A stretch of DNA of 64,000 bases from G013214665 sp964649815 (GCA_964649815.1 CAZYQC010000009.1:17428-81427); one strand, 5' to 3'. Positions 53,404 to 63,130 are shown, counted from the first letter of the stretch. Translations and numbers: made by a program. Notes: generated by a model not told the origin, from the sequence alone.

Positions 53404-54252
53404 ATGGCGTTGCTATCCTTCGAAAGAAAGTATCGCGTCCGCGGAGGGACGCTGATCGGCGGCGACTTGTTTGATTACTGGGTTGGCCCATTCTACGTGG
53501 GCTTTTTCGGAGTCACGACGATCTTTTTCGCTCTCTTGGGAACGGCCTTGATATTTTACGGGGCCGCACTGGGGGACACTTGGAATCCTTGGCTCATATC
53601 CATTGAGCCGCCAGAGCTTGAAGTTGGGCTAGGGATGGCCCCGCTTGCAGAAGGCGGGATATGGCAATTGGTCACGATGTGCGCCGTGGGCGCCTTTGTG
53701 AGCTGGGCCTTACGCGAGGTTGAAATCGCTCGGAAGCTGGGGATGGGTCTGCATGTGCCCGCAGCCTTTGGCGTCGCGATTTTTGCCTATGTGACTCTGG
53801 TGATCATCCGGCCTGTGCTGATGGGCGCCTGGGGACATGGGTTTCCCTATGGCATCTTCAGCCACCTCGATTGGGTGAACAACGTTGGATATGCCTACGG
53901 CAACTTCCACTACAACCCGGCGCATATGGTGGCCATCACCTTCTTTTTCACCACCTGTTTGGCGCTGGCTTTGCACGGGTCTTTGATCCTGTCAGCGGTG
54001 AACCCAGAGAAGGGTGAGGAAATCAGAACCCCCGAACACGAAGACACGTTCTTCCGCGATTTCATCGGCTATTCGATCGGGCCTTTGGGCATTCACCGTC
54101 TTGGCCTGTTCCTGGCGCTGAACGCCGGGTTCTGGTCGGCTGTTTGTATCGTGATCTCGGGCACCGTCTGGTTCGATGCCTGGGCTGACTGGTGGTACTG
54201 GTATGTCGAATTGCCCTTCTGGGTTGATGTTGAGGGAGGCGTCAATGGCTGA
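53404..54252 (+). CDS. pufL: Reaction centre L subunit
   Basis: 282-residue five-helix core subunit that binds bacteriochlorophylls and, with PufM, the non-haem iron. The family start MALLSFERKYRVRGGTLIGG and helix HLDWVNNVGYAYGNFHYNPA are present, with His ligands. It overlaps pufM by 8 bp. Confidence 0.98.
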   Translation: MALLSFERKYRVRGGTLIGGDLFDYWVGPFYVGFFGVTTIFFALLGTALIFYGAALGDTWNPWLISIEPPELEVGLGMAPLAEGGIWQLVTMCAVGAFVSWALREVEIARKLGMGLHVPAAFGVAIFAYVTLVIIRPVLMGAWGHGFPYGIFSHLDWVNNVGYAYGNFHYNPAHMVAITFFFTTCLALALHGSLILSAVNPEKGEEIRTPEHEDTFFRDFIGYSIGPLGIHRLGLFLALNAGFWSAVCIVISGTVWFDAWADWWYWYVELPFWVDVEGGVNG

Positions 54253-55168
54253 GTATCAGAACATTTTCACGCAGGTGCAGATCCAAGGCCCGCCTGAAAT
54301 GGGCATGGTCGAGGATGTAGACCTCAAAGAACGCTCGGACGGGGCATCGTTCTCGTCCCTCTTTGGGTGGTTCGGCAACGCACAGCTTGGCCCGTTCTAT
54401 TTGGGCGGCTTGGGCATGGCGTCTCTGGGCTCGGGCTTGATCTGGTTCACGATGGTCGGAGCAAGCTATTGGGCACAGGCCGGTTACAATCCGGCGGTGT
54501 TTATGCGCGATCTGTTTTACTTTTCGCTCGAGCCGCCAGGGCCGGAATATGGTCTGGGCTTTGCGCCTTTGAACGAAGGTGGCATGTGGCTGATCGCAAG
54601 CTTCTTTCTGTTGATCTCGGTGATGTGCTGGTGGGCGCGGTCCTATTATCTCGCCAAGCAGCTGAAGATGGGTAAGCATGTCTTTTGGGCTTTTGGGGCG
54701 GCGATCTGGCTGTTCCTGGTGCTTGGGCTCTTCCGTCCGATCTTGATGGGATCGTGGTCAGAGGCGGTGCCTTACGGCATATTCACCCACCTCGACTGGA
54801 CGCTTGGGCTGTCGGTTACTTATGGCAACCTGTTCTACAATCCGTTCCATGCGTTCTCGATCGTGTTCCTCTATGGCTCTGCGCTGCTCTTTGCGATGCA
54901 CGGGGCGACCATTTTGGCCGTCAGCCGCTTTGGTGGCGACCGGGAGCTTGAGCAGATCGTTGACCGAGGAACGGCGACAGAGCGAGCCGCGCTCTTCTGG
55001 CGCTGGACGATGGGCTTTAACGCCACAATGGAAGGCATTCACCGCTGGGCGTGGTGGTTTGCAATCCTGACACCAATCACTGGCGGTATTGGCATTCTGC
55101 TGACGGGTACAGTTGTCGACAACTGGTACGTCTGGGCGCAGGACCATTACTTTGCCCCACTCGACTAA
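54245..55168 (+). CDS. pufM: Reaction centre M subunit
   Basis: 307-residue partner of PufL: MAEYQNIFTQVQIQGPPEMG, five helices, HLDWTLGLSVTYGNLFYNPF and the C-terminal HRWAWWFAILTPITGGIGIL. Start at 54245 inside the pufL end. Confidence 0.98.
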   Translation: MAEYQNIFTQVQIQGPPEMGMVEDVDLKERSDGASFSSLFGWFGNAQLGPFYLGGLGMASLGSGLIWFTMVGASYWAQAGYNPAVFMRDLFYFSLEPPGPEYGLGFAPLNEGGMWLIASFFLLISVMCWWARSYYLAKQLKMGKHVFWAFGAAIWLFLVLGLFRPILMGSWSEAVPYGIFTHLDWTLGLSVTYGNLFYNPFHAFSIVFLYGSALLFAMHGATILAVSRFGGDRELEQIVDRGTATERAALFWRWTMGFNATMEGIHRWAWWFAILTPITGGIGILLTGTVVDNWYVWAQDHYFAPLD

Positions 55169-55183
55169 GGGAGGCTTGGACAC

Positions 55184-55429
55184 ATGAGTGACCAAAAGAA
55201 AGAGCTCTTTGACGGCGACTTTTCCAAGCCACGACTGATGGCCGAGATTTTGGGCCAGATGATTGTGGGTGCGGGCGCTGCGGCATTTGTCATCGGAGGG
55301 GCGGGGGTCTTTGTCTATGTCCTCTACCTCGTTGGAACGCTGCTGCCGCCAGAGTCCAAAGAGGCCGACGATCCGACACCGGATAGTTTCTCGGCCTATT
55401 ACCAGCCGTACGATCAAACCACGACGTGA
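55184..55429 (+). CDS. pufX: PufX-like core-complex protein
   Basis: 81-residue single-span protein directly after pufM. A charged N-terminus is followed by a Gly/Ala-rich helix (MIVGAGAAAFVIGGAG) and a LLP turn after it, as in PufX, which opens the LH1 ring for quinone exchange. Sequence identity to Rhodobacter PufX is low by eye, so position, size and topology carry the call. No pufC cytochrome follows. Confidence 0.82.
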   Translation: MSDQKKELFDGDFSKPRLMAEILGQMIVGAGAAAFVIGGAGVFVYVLYLVGTLLPPESKEADDPTPDSFSAYYQPYDQTTT

Positions 55430-55445
55430 TCGGCTGAGACGAGAT

Positions 55446-55480
55446 TGAAAGGGGCCGACCTCCCGGACTGCCCCTTTCAG
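55446..55480 (+). terminator. Hairpin after pufX
   Basis: TGAAAGGGGC and GCCCCTTTCA arms around a 15-bp loop; no T run. It may protect the puf mRNA 3' end. Confidence 0.6.
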
Positions 55481-55562
55481 CCAGGCGCGGACCCGCGGCT
55501 TCCTGGGTCCTCGCACGGGGTCTCCCTGACCCCGGTTCCCTTCCTGTTGGCTACAGGAACCT

Positions 55563-55603
55563 GGCGCCGCATGTGACCCCCCGTTGTGTGCGGCGCCTTT
55601 TTT
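55563..55603 (+). terminator. Rho-independent terminator of the puf operon
   Basis: GGCGCCGCA (55563-55571), 17-base loop, TGCGGCGCC (55589-55597), then six T. Confidence 0.9.
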
Positions 55604-55661
55604 GCCCTGATTTGCACGGCAAGGTGTGAAAGGGCCCGAGAGACGACAGGAGTGCGCTGCC

Positions 55662-57581
55662 ATGCCGACTGAAACCCCACATCTGGACCGGGTCGCCGGA
55701 CCTGCAGATCTCCGCAACCTCAGCGACACAGAGCTTGCGCACATATCCCACGAATTGCGCGCTGACGTGATCCGCGCAGTCAGCCAAACGGGCGGACATC
55801 TGGGGTCATCTTTGGGTGTGGTCGAGCTCACCGTTGCGTTGCATGCCGTGTTCGATACTCCGCGCGACAAGCTCATCTGGGACGTTGGGCATCAGTGCTA
55901 TCCACACAAAATCCTCACCGGCCGCCGCCAACGCATGTCCGGCCTTCGCCAAAAGGACGGGATAAGCGGTTTCACCAAACGATCCGAGAGCGAATATGAC
56001 CCGTTTGGCGCTGCGCATTCGTCGACGTCGATCTCTGCGGCGCTTGGGTTTGCTGTGGGGCGTGACATGGGCATGCCGACAGGCGATGCGGTTGCCGTCA
56101 TCGGCGATGGCTCGATCAGCGCGGGCATGGCTTACGAGGCGCTGAACAACGCGGGCGCGGAAGGCAGGCGGTTGTTTGTCATTCTGAACGACAATGAAAT
56201 GTCGATCGCGCCGCCCGTTGGCGCGATGAGCACGTATTTGTCGGGCTTGTCCGAGATGACACCTTTTGCAAGCCTCAAGGCTGTCGCCGAGGGCATGGAG
56301 GCCGCGCTGCCCCGACCGATGCGCGAAGGTGCGCGCCGGGCGCGCGAAATGGTCACGGGTCTTGAGAGCCGTGGCACGTTTTTTGAAGAGCTGGGCTTTG
56401 ACTATATCGGGCCAATCGACGGGCACGACATCCACCAGGTTTTGCACGTGCTGCGCGCCGCGCGCGCCCGGGCGAGCGGGCCAGTTCTTATTCATGCCTG
56501 CACCGTCAAAGGCAAAGGCTATGCCCCTGCAGAGGGATCTGCGGACAAGTACCACGGCGTATCCAAATTTGATGTTGAAACGGGCGAGCAGTCAAAGTCG
56601 AAATCGAACGCACCGTCTTACACATCGGTCTTTGGGGTTGCTCTGGCGGACGCTGCCGCGCGTGATCCAAATGTGGTTGCCGTGACAGCCGCGATGCCGT
56701 CTGGGACGGGCGTCAACAAGATGGCCGATCGCTTTCCTGCGCGGGTCTTCGACGTGGGGATCGCGGAGCAACATGCCGTGACGTTTGCAGCTGGCATGGC
56801 GGCCAGCGGGTTAAAGCCGTTTTGCGCGATTTATTCGACGTTCCTCCAACGGGGCTACGATCAGGTGGTGCATGACGTCTGTCTGCAAAACCTTCCTGTG
56901 CGGTTCGCGCTCGACCGAGCAGGCCTTGTCGGCGCCGATGGCGCGACCCATGCGGGTGCTTTCGACATTGGGTATCTTGCAGCGTTGCCGAACATGGTTG
57001 TGATGGCCGCAGCGGATGAGGCCGAGCTGGTTCATATGGTGGAAACAGCGACGCAACATGACACCGGCCCGATTGCGTTCCGCTATCCAAGGGGTAATGG
57101 GCGCGGCGTTGACATCCCCGAGCGGGGAGAGGTGCTGGAGATTGGCAAAGGCCGGATCATCCAGCGCGGCACTGACATTGCGCTCTTGTCGTTGGGCACG
57201 ATCCTAGAGGATTGCGAACACGCCGCGGCCCGTCTTGAGGCAGCAGGGCATTCGGTGACTGTTGCGGATGCGCGGTTCGCCAAACCTTTGGACATGGATT
57301 TGATCCGCGAACTGGCCCGCAGTCACCGGGCGCTGATCACCGTCGAACAAGGTGCAATGGGCGGCTTTGGGGCGATGGTGTTCCAGGCGATGTCGGATGA
57401 AGGTCTGTTGGATGCAGGGCTAAAGGTCCGATCCATGCGCCTGCCTGATCGCTTGATCGAGCAGGCCAGCCCCGATGAGATGTACCAAGATGCCGGTCTG
57501 ACCGTTGACGACATTGAACGCGTCGCGGCGGGCCTTTTGCACACGCGCGATGTCGTGATTGACCTGCAAGCGCGCCGCTGA
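55662..57581 (+). CDS. dxs: 1-deoxy-D-xylulose-5-phosphate synthase
   Basis: TPP enzyme that starts the MEP isoprenoid pathway from pyruvate and glyceraldehyde 3-phosphate. The 639-residue protein has GHQCYPHKILTGRR and the TPP motif GDGSISAGMAYEALNNAG. Start at 55662 with CAGGAG upstream. It lies after the puf operon as in Rhodobacter, supplying precursor for carotenoids and the phytyl tail. Confidence 0.96.
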   Translation: MPTETPHLDRVAGPADLRNLSDTELAHISHELRADVIRAVSQTGGHLGSSLGVVELTVALHAVFDTPRDKLIWDVGHQCYPHKILTGRRQRMSGLRQKDGISGFTKRSESEYDPFGAAHSSTSISAALGFAVGRDMGMPTGDAVAVIGDGSISAGMAYEALNNAGAEGRRLFVILNDNEMSIAPPVGAMSTYLSGLSEMTPFASLKAVAEGMEAALPRPMREGARRAREMVTGLESRGTFFEELGFDYIGPIDGHDIHQVLHVLRAARARASGPVLIHACTVKGKGYAPAEGSADKYHGVSKFDVETGEQSKSKSNAPSYTSVFGVALADAAARDPNVVAVTAAMPSGTGVNKMADRFPARVFDVGIAEQHAVTFAAGMAASGLKPFCAIYSTFLQRGYDQVVHDVCLQNLPVRFALDRAGLVGADGATHAGAFDIGYLAALPNMVVMAAADEAELVHMVETATQHDTGPIAFRYPRGNGRGVDIPERGEVLEIGKGRIIQRGTDIALLSLGTILEDCEHAAARLEAAGHSVTVADARFAKPLDMDLIRELARSHRALITVEQGAMGGFGAMVFQAMSDEGLLDAGLKVRSMRLPDRLIEQASPDEMYQDAGLTVDDIERVAAGLLHTRDVVIDLQARR

Positions 57582-57598
57582 CGCAGTTGCGCGGCGCG
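57571..57598. terminator. Hairpin between convergent dxs and hydrolase genes
   Basis: CGCGCCGC (57571-57578) and GCGGCGCG (57591-57598); no T run in either direction. Weak terminator candidate. Confidence 0.45.
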
Positions 57599-57602
57599 TG
57601 AT

Positions 57603-58391
57603 TTAGGGCCCTGTGCAAAAGGCTTTGATTTTGCCCGCGACGTAGTGCGGCGCGTCCCAGTGGATTGAATGACCGGCCCTTTCGATAACATGCACCTGCG
57701 CGCCAGCCAGTGCCGCTTGTGCGTCCTTCAGCGGGATCATCTGATCGTTTTGCGCCAAAAGCGCCTGGACAGGGCCATTGAACGGGCCGCACAGCCGCTC
57801 AACATTCACTGTTCCGAGCGCTGACAATTGATGCGCCATCGCCTCGGCCGATTGGGCGAACGGATAGGCAAGCGAAGCGGCCACAGCTTCGTCAATGGCG
57901 CCGGGTGTGTCGTAGAGAGCGGTTGAAAACAGCCAGGGAAAGAGCGCGCGCAGCCAAGTGTCTTCGGGTGCGTTGCTTTGACGGATCGTGATCAGCGTTT
58001 CGAACAAAGCGATATTGCGACGCAGGCGCATGGGCGCCGTGGCCAGCACTGTCGTTGTGGCGATGGCTTGAGGATCCTGACAGAGCATCTCAAGGGCAAT
58101 AAGCCCGCCCAAGGAATGCCCGACCACATGGTATTTGGCATGTCCTGCATCTTGCATAACGGCGCGGGCATCTTCTGCGAAGATGGCCAAAGAAACGGGT
58201 GCGTCCCAAGGCGTTGTGCGCCCGGTTGTCCGATTGTCGGGTCGGATCAAGGTAAAGCTGTTTTCCAAAAGCGGCAGCAACGGCGCCCAGCTTGCGCTGT
58301 CGGACATCATGCCCGCAAGCATCAGCAACGGTGGGCCTTGGCCCGACACTTCGTAGTGCAGCTTTGCGTCTGGGCGCATGAGATCAGGCAT
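57603..58391 (-). CDS. Alpha/beta hydrolase
   Basis: 262-residue alpha/beta hydrolase, substrate unknown. Elbow VVGHSLGG with nucleophile Ser, oxyanion LLMLAGMMSD and catalytic His in RAGHSIHWDAP. Start at 58391 (MPDLMRPDAK) overlaps the preceding peptidase stop by 8 bp, so both form an operon. Confidence 0.85.
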   Translation of the reverse strand: MPDLMRPDAKLHYEVSGQGPPLLMLAGMMSDSASWAPLLPLLENSFTLIRPDNRTTGRTTPWDAPVSLAIFAEDARAVMQDAGHAKYHVVGHSLGGLIALEMLCQDPQAIATTTVLATAPMRLRRNIALFETLITIRQSNAPEDTWLRALFPWLFSTALYDTPGAIDEAVAASLAYPFAQSAEAMAHQLSALGTVNVERLCGPFNGPVQALLAQNDQMIPLKDAQAALAGAQVHVIERAGHSIHWDAPHYVAGKIKAFCTGP

Positions 58392-59385
58392 TGAGCTGGC
58401 TCCATGTTGGCAGCAAATCATCCGGGGCAGGGGTCGCCAGATAAACGGCACGCGCGATTGCGCGGCTGAGGCACAGGGCCGCTGCATGACCGATAAGCCC
58501 TAGCATACGCTCGGGCGCATCAAGCGGTTTGGCATCTGTGGAAAGGGCAAAGACAAGATCACCGTCGCCTGGCGCATGTGCCGGTACCACGGCGCGCCCG
58601 ATCCCGTCATGCGCGGCCCAAGCGACACGTTGGCATTGGGCTTTGGTCAGCGTGGCATCTGTTGCAACGATGGCAATCGTCGTGTTGGCCCGTTCGAGCA
58701 TGGCAGTGATCTTGCGGCTTTCTAACGTTCGGCCCAATCCGGTGGCTGGATCGGGGCCGATCGCGCCGAACTCGCCGTCGATTTCGAACGGGGCGGCCCA
58801 AAAGTGCTTTTCCCCTTCGGTGCAGGGGCTGCCCATTGGGTTGGCAGCGACAAGCGCGCCGACATGCGTGCCGTCCGGCAAGACAAGGGAAGCAGAGCCA
58901 AGCCCGCCTTTCATCATGGCGGTCATCGCCCCGGTGCCAGCGCCTGCGGTTCCCAAGGCAAAATCCTCGGCTACGTTCTCAAAGCTCTGACGGCCCAACG
59001 TGCGATAGGGGTTTTCCGCCCAGTCTTTTTGCCCTCCAGAGAGCAGGTCAAATATGATTGCCCCGGGGACAAGCGGAATGACAGCTGGCCCAACCCGGTA
59101 GCCGCGCCCCGCAGCGCGAAGCGCATCCGACACGCCTGATGCGGCATCCAGGCCGTAAGCAGAGCCGCCCGACAGAACAAGGGCGTCGACCTGGGCGACG
59201 GATTTGTCGGGGTGCAGCAAATCGGTCTCGCGCGTGCCCGGCGCGCCGCCCATGACGGCCACCGAGGCTGTAAAGGGGCGGTCTGCGGTCAAAACGGTTG
59301 TCCCGGTCTTGATCGTATCGTCTTGGGCATTGCCCACGCGCAAGCCCGGGACGTCAGTGATGAGATTGCGCGGACCAGGATGCAT
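58384..59385 (-). CDS. P1 family (DmpA-type, S58) peptidase
   Basis: 333-residue autoprocessing aminopeptidase family member: N-terminal ITDVPGLRVGNAQDD, VLSGGSAYGLDAASG, and MMKGGLGSASL as the probable self-cleavage Gly-Ser site. Such enzymes process N-terminal D- or beta-amino acids; the substrate here is unknown. First of a two-gene operon. Confidence 0.85.
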   Translation of the reverse strand: MHPGPRNLITDVPGLRVGNAQDDTIKTGTTVLTADRPFTASVAVMGGAPGTRETDLLHPDKSVAQVDALVLSGGSAYGLDAASGVSDALRAAGRGYRVGPAVIPLVPGAIIFDLLSGGQKDWAENPYRTLGRQSFENVAEDFALGTAGAGTGAMTAMMKGGLGSASLVLPDGTHVGALVAANPMGSPCTEGEKHFWAAPFEIDGEFGAIGPDPATGLGRTLESRKITAMLERANTTIAIVATDATLTKAQCQRVAWAAHDGIGRAVVPAHAPGDGDLVFALSTDAKPLDAPERMLGLIGHAAALCLSRAIARAVYLATPAPDDLLPTWSQLNA

Positions 59386-59526
59386 GAGAAAGCCTGTGGT
59401 TTGGAGAACTTCGGTCAGTTTAGCGGGTGTCGCGCGGGATGCGAGGGGTCAGCTTTGCAAAATAGCGGTTCATTTTGGAGGCGAAGCAGATAAGCTTTGG
59501 CCGGTGCACTGTTCGGAGCCAACGAA

Positions 59527-60921
59527 ATGAGCCAGCGCCGCCTTGCCGCTATCCTGTCGCTCGATGTTGTGGGCTACAGCCGCATGATGCAGCGCGGCTC
59601 AGCCGTGGTTCTGCGTACGTTGAACGCGCTTTACCGCGATATGGTGCAGCCAGAAGTGCAAAAACGCGGCGGGCGTGTCGTAAAGCTGATGGGCGACGGG
59701 GCGTTGATCGAGTTTGCGTCGGCAGGCGAGGCTTTGACAGCGGCCACGGCCATCCAGCAACACTTGCGTCAGCCTGATCACGCCTATCAATCTCCCGAGC
59801 GTATCCAACTGCGGGCAGGGATCCACGTGGGTGACGTGACTGTCGAAGGTGACGACATTTTCGGAGACGGAGTAAACATCGCTGCCCGCGTGCAGGCAGC
59901 CGCCGAGCCTGGCGGCGTTCTGGTGACGCGCACGGTATGCGATTTGGCGGGCGCTGATCGGGCAGAGCAATTGCGGGGCGAAGGTGTGCGGTCCTTCAAG
60001 GGCATCGATCGCCCGATCGAGGTTCTGTCGGTGGACTTCACCGATGGCTCCACGGCACAGTCGCGTGCGTCTTTCGAGCAGACGCAAGAGATCCGATATT
60101 GTCGATCCGCAGATGGGGTGCGTCTTGCCTGGAGTGCAACGGGTGACGGCACGCCCGTGGTCAAGGCACCGAATTGGGTCGGGCATCTGGAATTCGATTG
60201 GCGCAGCCCGAATACAGCACCTCTTTGCACGTCCATCGCGCAACATCACAAGCTGTTCCGCTTTGATGCACGGTTGAACGGGTTGTCTGATTGGGACGCA
60301 GAGCGCTGTACGTTCGAGGCTTTTGTCGACGACCTTGAAGCCGTCTTTGATGCCGCCGGTATCGAACGCGCGCCAATATTGGCTTTGTCGCAAGGGTCTG
60401 CCGTGGCCGTTGCCTTTGCCGCGCGGCGTCCAGAGCGGGTTTCCGGAATTGCTATGGTCGGCGGGTTTCCACAGGGTCGCGCGATGAGAACCTCGCAAAA
60501 GGACGTCGAGCGCGCGCAGGCGATGCGGCAGATGATGGCGACGGGATGGGACGACGATTATCCCTCGCTGCGCGACTTGATGGCCCAGGTCATCTCGCCC
60601 TTGGCAAGCGAGGAAGTTCGGCGCCAGTTTGCAAAAGACATGCGCAAGATGATTTCGCCCAGCAACATGGCGCGCTATCGCGAGGTGATCGACACAATTG
60701 ATATCGTTGATCTGTTGGCAGAGGTCAGGACGCCTTGTCTGGTCTGTCACTGTACTGGTGATCGCATGCAGCCGTTTGAACAAGGACAGCTTATGGCGAA
60801 AGGTTTGCCGAATGCGCGGTTTCTCTCATTCGATAGCATCAACCATGTAATGACCGACAACGACCCAGAATGGCCACGCTTGGAGCGGGATGTCTTGAGC
60901 TTTTTGCAGGCCCATTCGTAA
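59527..60921 (+). CDS. Class III cyclase fused to an alpha/beta hydrolase
   Basis: 464-residue two-domain protein. Residues 1-~185 form a class III adenylate/guanylate cyclase domain with metal Asp residues in LDVVGYSRMMQRG and KLMGDGALIEF and the Asn/Arg in VNIAARVQ. Residues ~200-464 are an alpha/beta hydrolase with nucleophile Ser in LALSQGSA (Gly to Ala at the first elbow position), Asp in CTGDRMQP and His in INHVMTD. Start at 59527, divergent from the P1 peptidase gene. Cyclase-hydrolase fusions are known in several bacteria; role unknown. Confidence 0.9.
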   Translation: MSQRRLAAILSLDVVGYSRMMQRGSAVVLRTLNALYRDMVQPEVQKRGGRVVKLMGDGALIEFASAGEALTAATAIQQHLRQPDHAYQSPERIQLRAGIHVGDVTVEGDDIFGDGVNIAARVQAAAEPGGVLVTRTVCDLAGADRAEQLRGEGVRSFKGIDRPIEVLSVDFTDGSTAQSRASFEQTQEIRYCRSADGVRLAWSATGDGTPVVKAPNWVGHLEFDWRSPNTAPLCTSIAQHHKLFRFDARLNGLSDWDAERCTFEAFVDDLEAVFDAAGIERAPILALSQGSAVAVAFAARRPERVSGIAMVGGFPQGRAMRTSQKDVERAQAMRQMMATGWDDDYPSLRDLMAQVISPLASEEVRRQFAKDMRKMISPSNMARYREVIDTIDIVDLLAEVRTPCLVCHCTGDRMQPFEQGQLMAKGLPNARFLSFDSINHVMTDNDPEWPRLERDVLSFLQAHS

Positions 60922-60924
60922 CCA

Positions 60925-61806
60925 TCACTGGCGCGCGCGCCAAAGGATGAAGAGACCTGACAAAACAATTAATGCAGAGCCGATGAGCATCGCGCTGGTC
61001 AGCGTCTCGCCGAACACCAAAATACCCAAGACGATGCCAAACAAGAGGCGGGTATAGCGGAACGGCGTGACTGCGGAGACGTCTCCGGTGCGCATTGCCT
61101 TCATCAGACTGGAATAACCGAAGACGCCAAAAACAACGGCTCCCAGCAAGGCCCAGCAGGCGGTAAGCGGGGGGAAAACAAAGGCGCGGTCTTCCCAAAA
61201 GGCGTAGAAAATCCCGGCCACGACGATGGCCAGAAATCCATAGAGGCCAAGCCGCCAAGTGCCGACGGTCGCCGGGGCGACGCGGCTGGCCAGGTCACGA
61301 CCTGCAAACCCGATCATGCCAAGTACGGCCAGGATAGAGAGGGCGGAAAAACCCTCTCCGGCCGGTTGAACGATCACAATCACGCCGACCAGCCCCAGCA
61401 GGATAGCGAGCCATCGCCGCCATCCGACCCGTTCTTTGAAGAAAAAGACCGCTCCGATCACGACGGCCAGAGGGGTGGCTTGCAAGATGACAGTTGCGAC
61501 CGACAGGGGGGTCAGAACGATCGCCAGGGTATAAAACAACCGTCCAAACACTTCGAAAAACACGCGCACGATCATCGGGCGCGAGGTGACATCCGGCACA
61601 TAGAGGGACTGACCATTCAGCAAGGCGAGGGCGGCGAAGACAAGGGCGCCGCCCAAACCAAAAAGGATCATGACCTGCGCCGCGGGCATGTGGGCCGAGG
61701 CAGCCTTGAGAAAGGCGTCTTCGATGGCAAACCCGGCCATCGCGCCGATCATCCACAAACTGCCCCGTAGGTTTGCCGATTGCGCGTCTGCCTTTTGCCC
61801 CACCAC
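60925..61806 (-). CDS. EamA/DMT-family transporter
   Basis: 293-residue inner-membrane protein with ten hydrophobic segments in two EamA repeats (residues about 15-140 and 155-290). Substrate unknown. It is last of a minus-strand group SDR-cupin-EamA (overlap or short gaps) and ends three bases before the stop of the convergent cyclase-hydrolase gene. Confidence 0.9.
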   Translation of the reverse strand: MVGQKADAQSANLRGSLWMIGAMAGFAIEDAFLKAASAHMPAAQVMILFGLGGALVFAALALLNGQSLYVPDVTSRPMIVRVFFEVFGRLFYTLAIVLTPLSVATVILQATPLAVVIGAVFFFKERVGWRRWLAILLGLVGVIVIVQPAGEGFSALSILAVLGMIGFAGRDLASRVAPATVGTWRLGLYGFLAIVVAGIFYAFWEDRAFVFPPLTACWALLGAVVFGVFGYSSLMKAMRTGDVSAVTPFRYTRLLFGIVLGILVFGETLTSAMLIGSALIVLSGLFILWRARQ

Positions 61807-61822
61807 CTGCGTTGCGCAGCGT

Positions 61823-62176
61823 TCAGATGCGCGGCTTAGCGGCAGCGGTCTGTGGATCGCCTGTGTTTGGCACGCCTTTTGGCTCGATCAACAGCACTTT
61901 GCATTCTGCGTCGGCTCTTGGCCGGTGGGTGACACCCTTTGGGACGATAAATAACTCACCCTCTCTCACCACGTGGCTGGTGCCCCCTTCGAGGTCCATT
62001 GTCATTTCGCCGTCCAAGACGAGGAAAAAGTCGTCTGTGTCTGGGTGCATGTGGAATGGGAATTCGCCCTGAAACCGGACGACCATCACGTCATTGTCGT
62101 TGTAATCCGCCACAACATGCGGATCCCAATGGCTGGTGAATTGCGCGAGTTTGGTGGCCAGGTTGATCGGCGTCAT
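61823..62176 (-). CDS. Cupin-domain protein
   Basis: 117-residue single-domain cupin; the metal-binding pattern is HMHPDTDDFFLVLDGE in motif 1 and HRPRA in motif 2. Start at 62176 (MTPINLATK), overlapping the SDR stop. It may be an isomerase/dioxygenase or a sugar/acid-binding enzyme; not assignable. Confidence 0.85.
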   Translation of the reverse strand: MTPINLATKLAQFTSHWDPHVVADYNDNDVMVVRFQGEFPFHMHPDTDDFFLVLDGEMTMDLEGGTSHVVREGELFIVPKGVTHRPRADAECKVLLIEPKGVPNTGDPQTAAAKPRI

Positions 62177-62913
62177 ATGCAACGCCCGCCGTCAACTTCC
62201 ATCGCGACGCCAGTGATCATGCTGGCCTCGTCCGAACAAAGAAAGCAAGCGGCGTTGCCCATATCCTCGGGCGTTGAGAAACGGCCAATCGGGATGGTCG
62301 ACAGGAACTTTGCGCGGACCTCTGGGGTATCTTCGCCCATGAAGGATTTGAGCAAAGGCGTTTCGCCAGCAACAGGGTTGATGGCGTTCACCCGGACGCC
62401 TTCGGGGGCAAGCTCGACCGCCATTGCTTTGGTCGCTGTGATCATCCAGCCTTTTGAGGCGTTGTACCAGTTCAGCCGGGGGCGAGGCGAGACACCCGCC
62501 GTCGACGCAACATTCAAAATGGCGCCTGCGCCGCGTTCCTTGAAATGCGGGACAAGGGCGCGCGCTGTCAGGTAAACGGATTTCATATTCACGGCGAAAA
62601 CGCGGTCGAAATCGTCCTCTGTGACGTATTCCAAAGCCTTGGGCAGATGCGTGATGCCAGCATTGTTGACCAGAATATCGAGATGGCCAAATTGCCCAAG
62701 TGCTTGGGCAGCCATGTTCTGCACTGAGGCGCCATCAGAGACATCGACCTGGCACGAGATCCCGCCGACGTCTTTGGCAATCTCTGCGGCCCCGTCGCCG
62801 TTGATATCGGCGACCATGACGCGGGCGCCTTCGGCTGCGAATTTCCGCACGATCCCTTCGCCAAAACCAGAGGCCCCTCCGGTTACAATCGCTGTCTTGT
62901 TGGCCAACCTCAT
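62173..62913 (-). CDS. SDR-family oxidoreductase
   Basis: 246-residue short-chain dehydrogenase. Cofactor motif TGGASGFGEG at residues 11-20, NNAG, and the catalytic Ser-Tyr-Lys with Tyr-Asn-Ala-Ser-Lys (WYNASKGW). Substrate unknown; often labelled a glucose or 3-oxoacyl reductase. First gene of the SDR-cupin-EamA operon. Confidence 0.9.
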   Translation of the reverse strand: MRLANKTAIVTGGASGFGEGIVRKFAAEGARVMVADINGDGAAEIAKDVGGISCQVDVSDGASVQNMAAQALGQFGHLDILVNNAGITHLPKALEYVTEDDFDRVFAVNMKSVYLTARALVPHFKERGAGAILNVASTAGVSPRPRLNWYNASKGWMITATKAMAVELAPEGVRVNAINPVAGETPLLKSFMGEDTPEVRAKFLSTIPIGRFSTPEDMGNAACFLCSDEASMITGVAMEVDGGRCI

Positions 62914-63130
62914 GATCTGTCCTCCGCATTTTTGGCGTGTGAACTTGCTAGCGCCGCTCTGTGACCGGGTGCAAGGGACTAGGCATCAGAGTTTATGCGT
63001 TTTTGGGCATAAACCTTTGGCATAGGCCGTCACTTTTCGCCCGAAAGTCCAATTCAGCTTGCTGTCATCGCTGCCAATATTTGAGCAACCGCAATGTCGC
63101 GGTGCACCGATTTGGAAAAAGGAAATCGAC

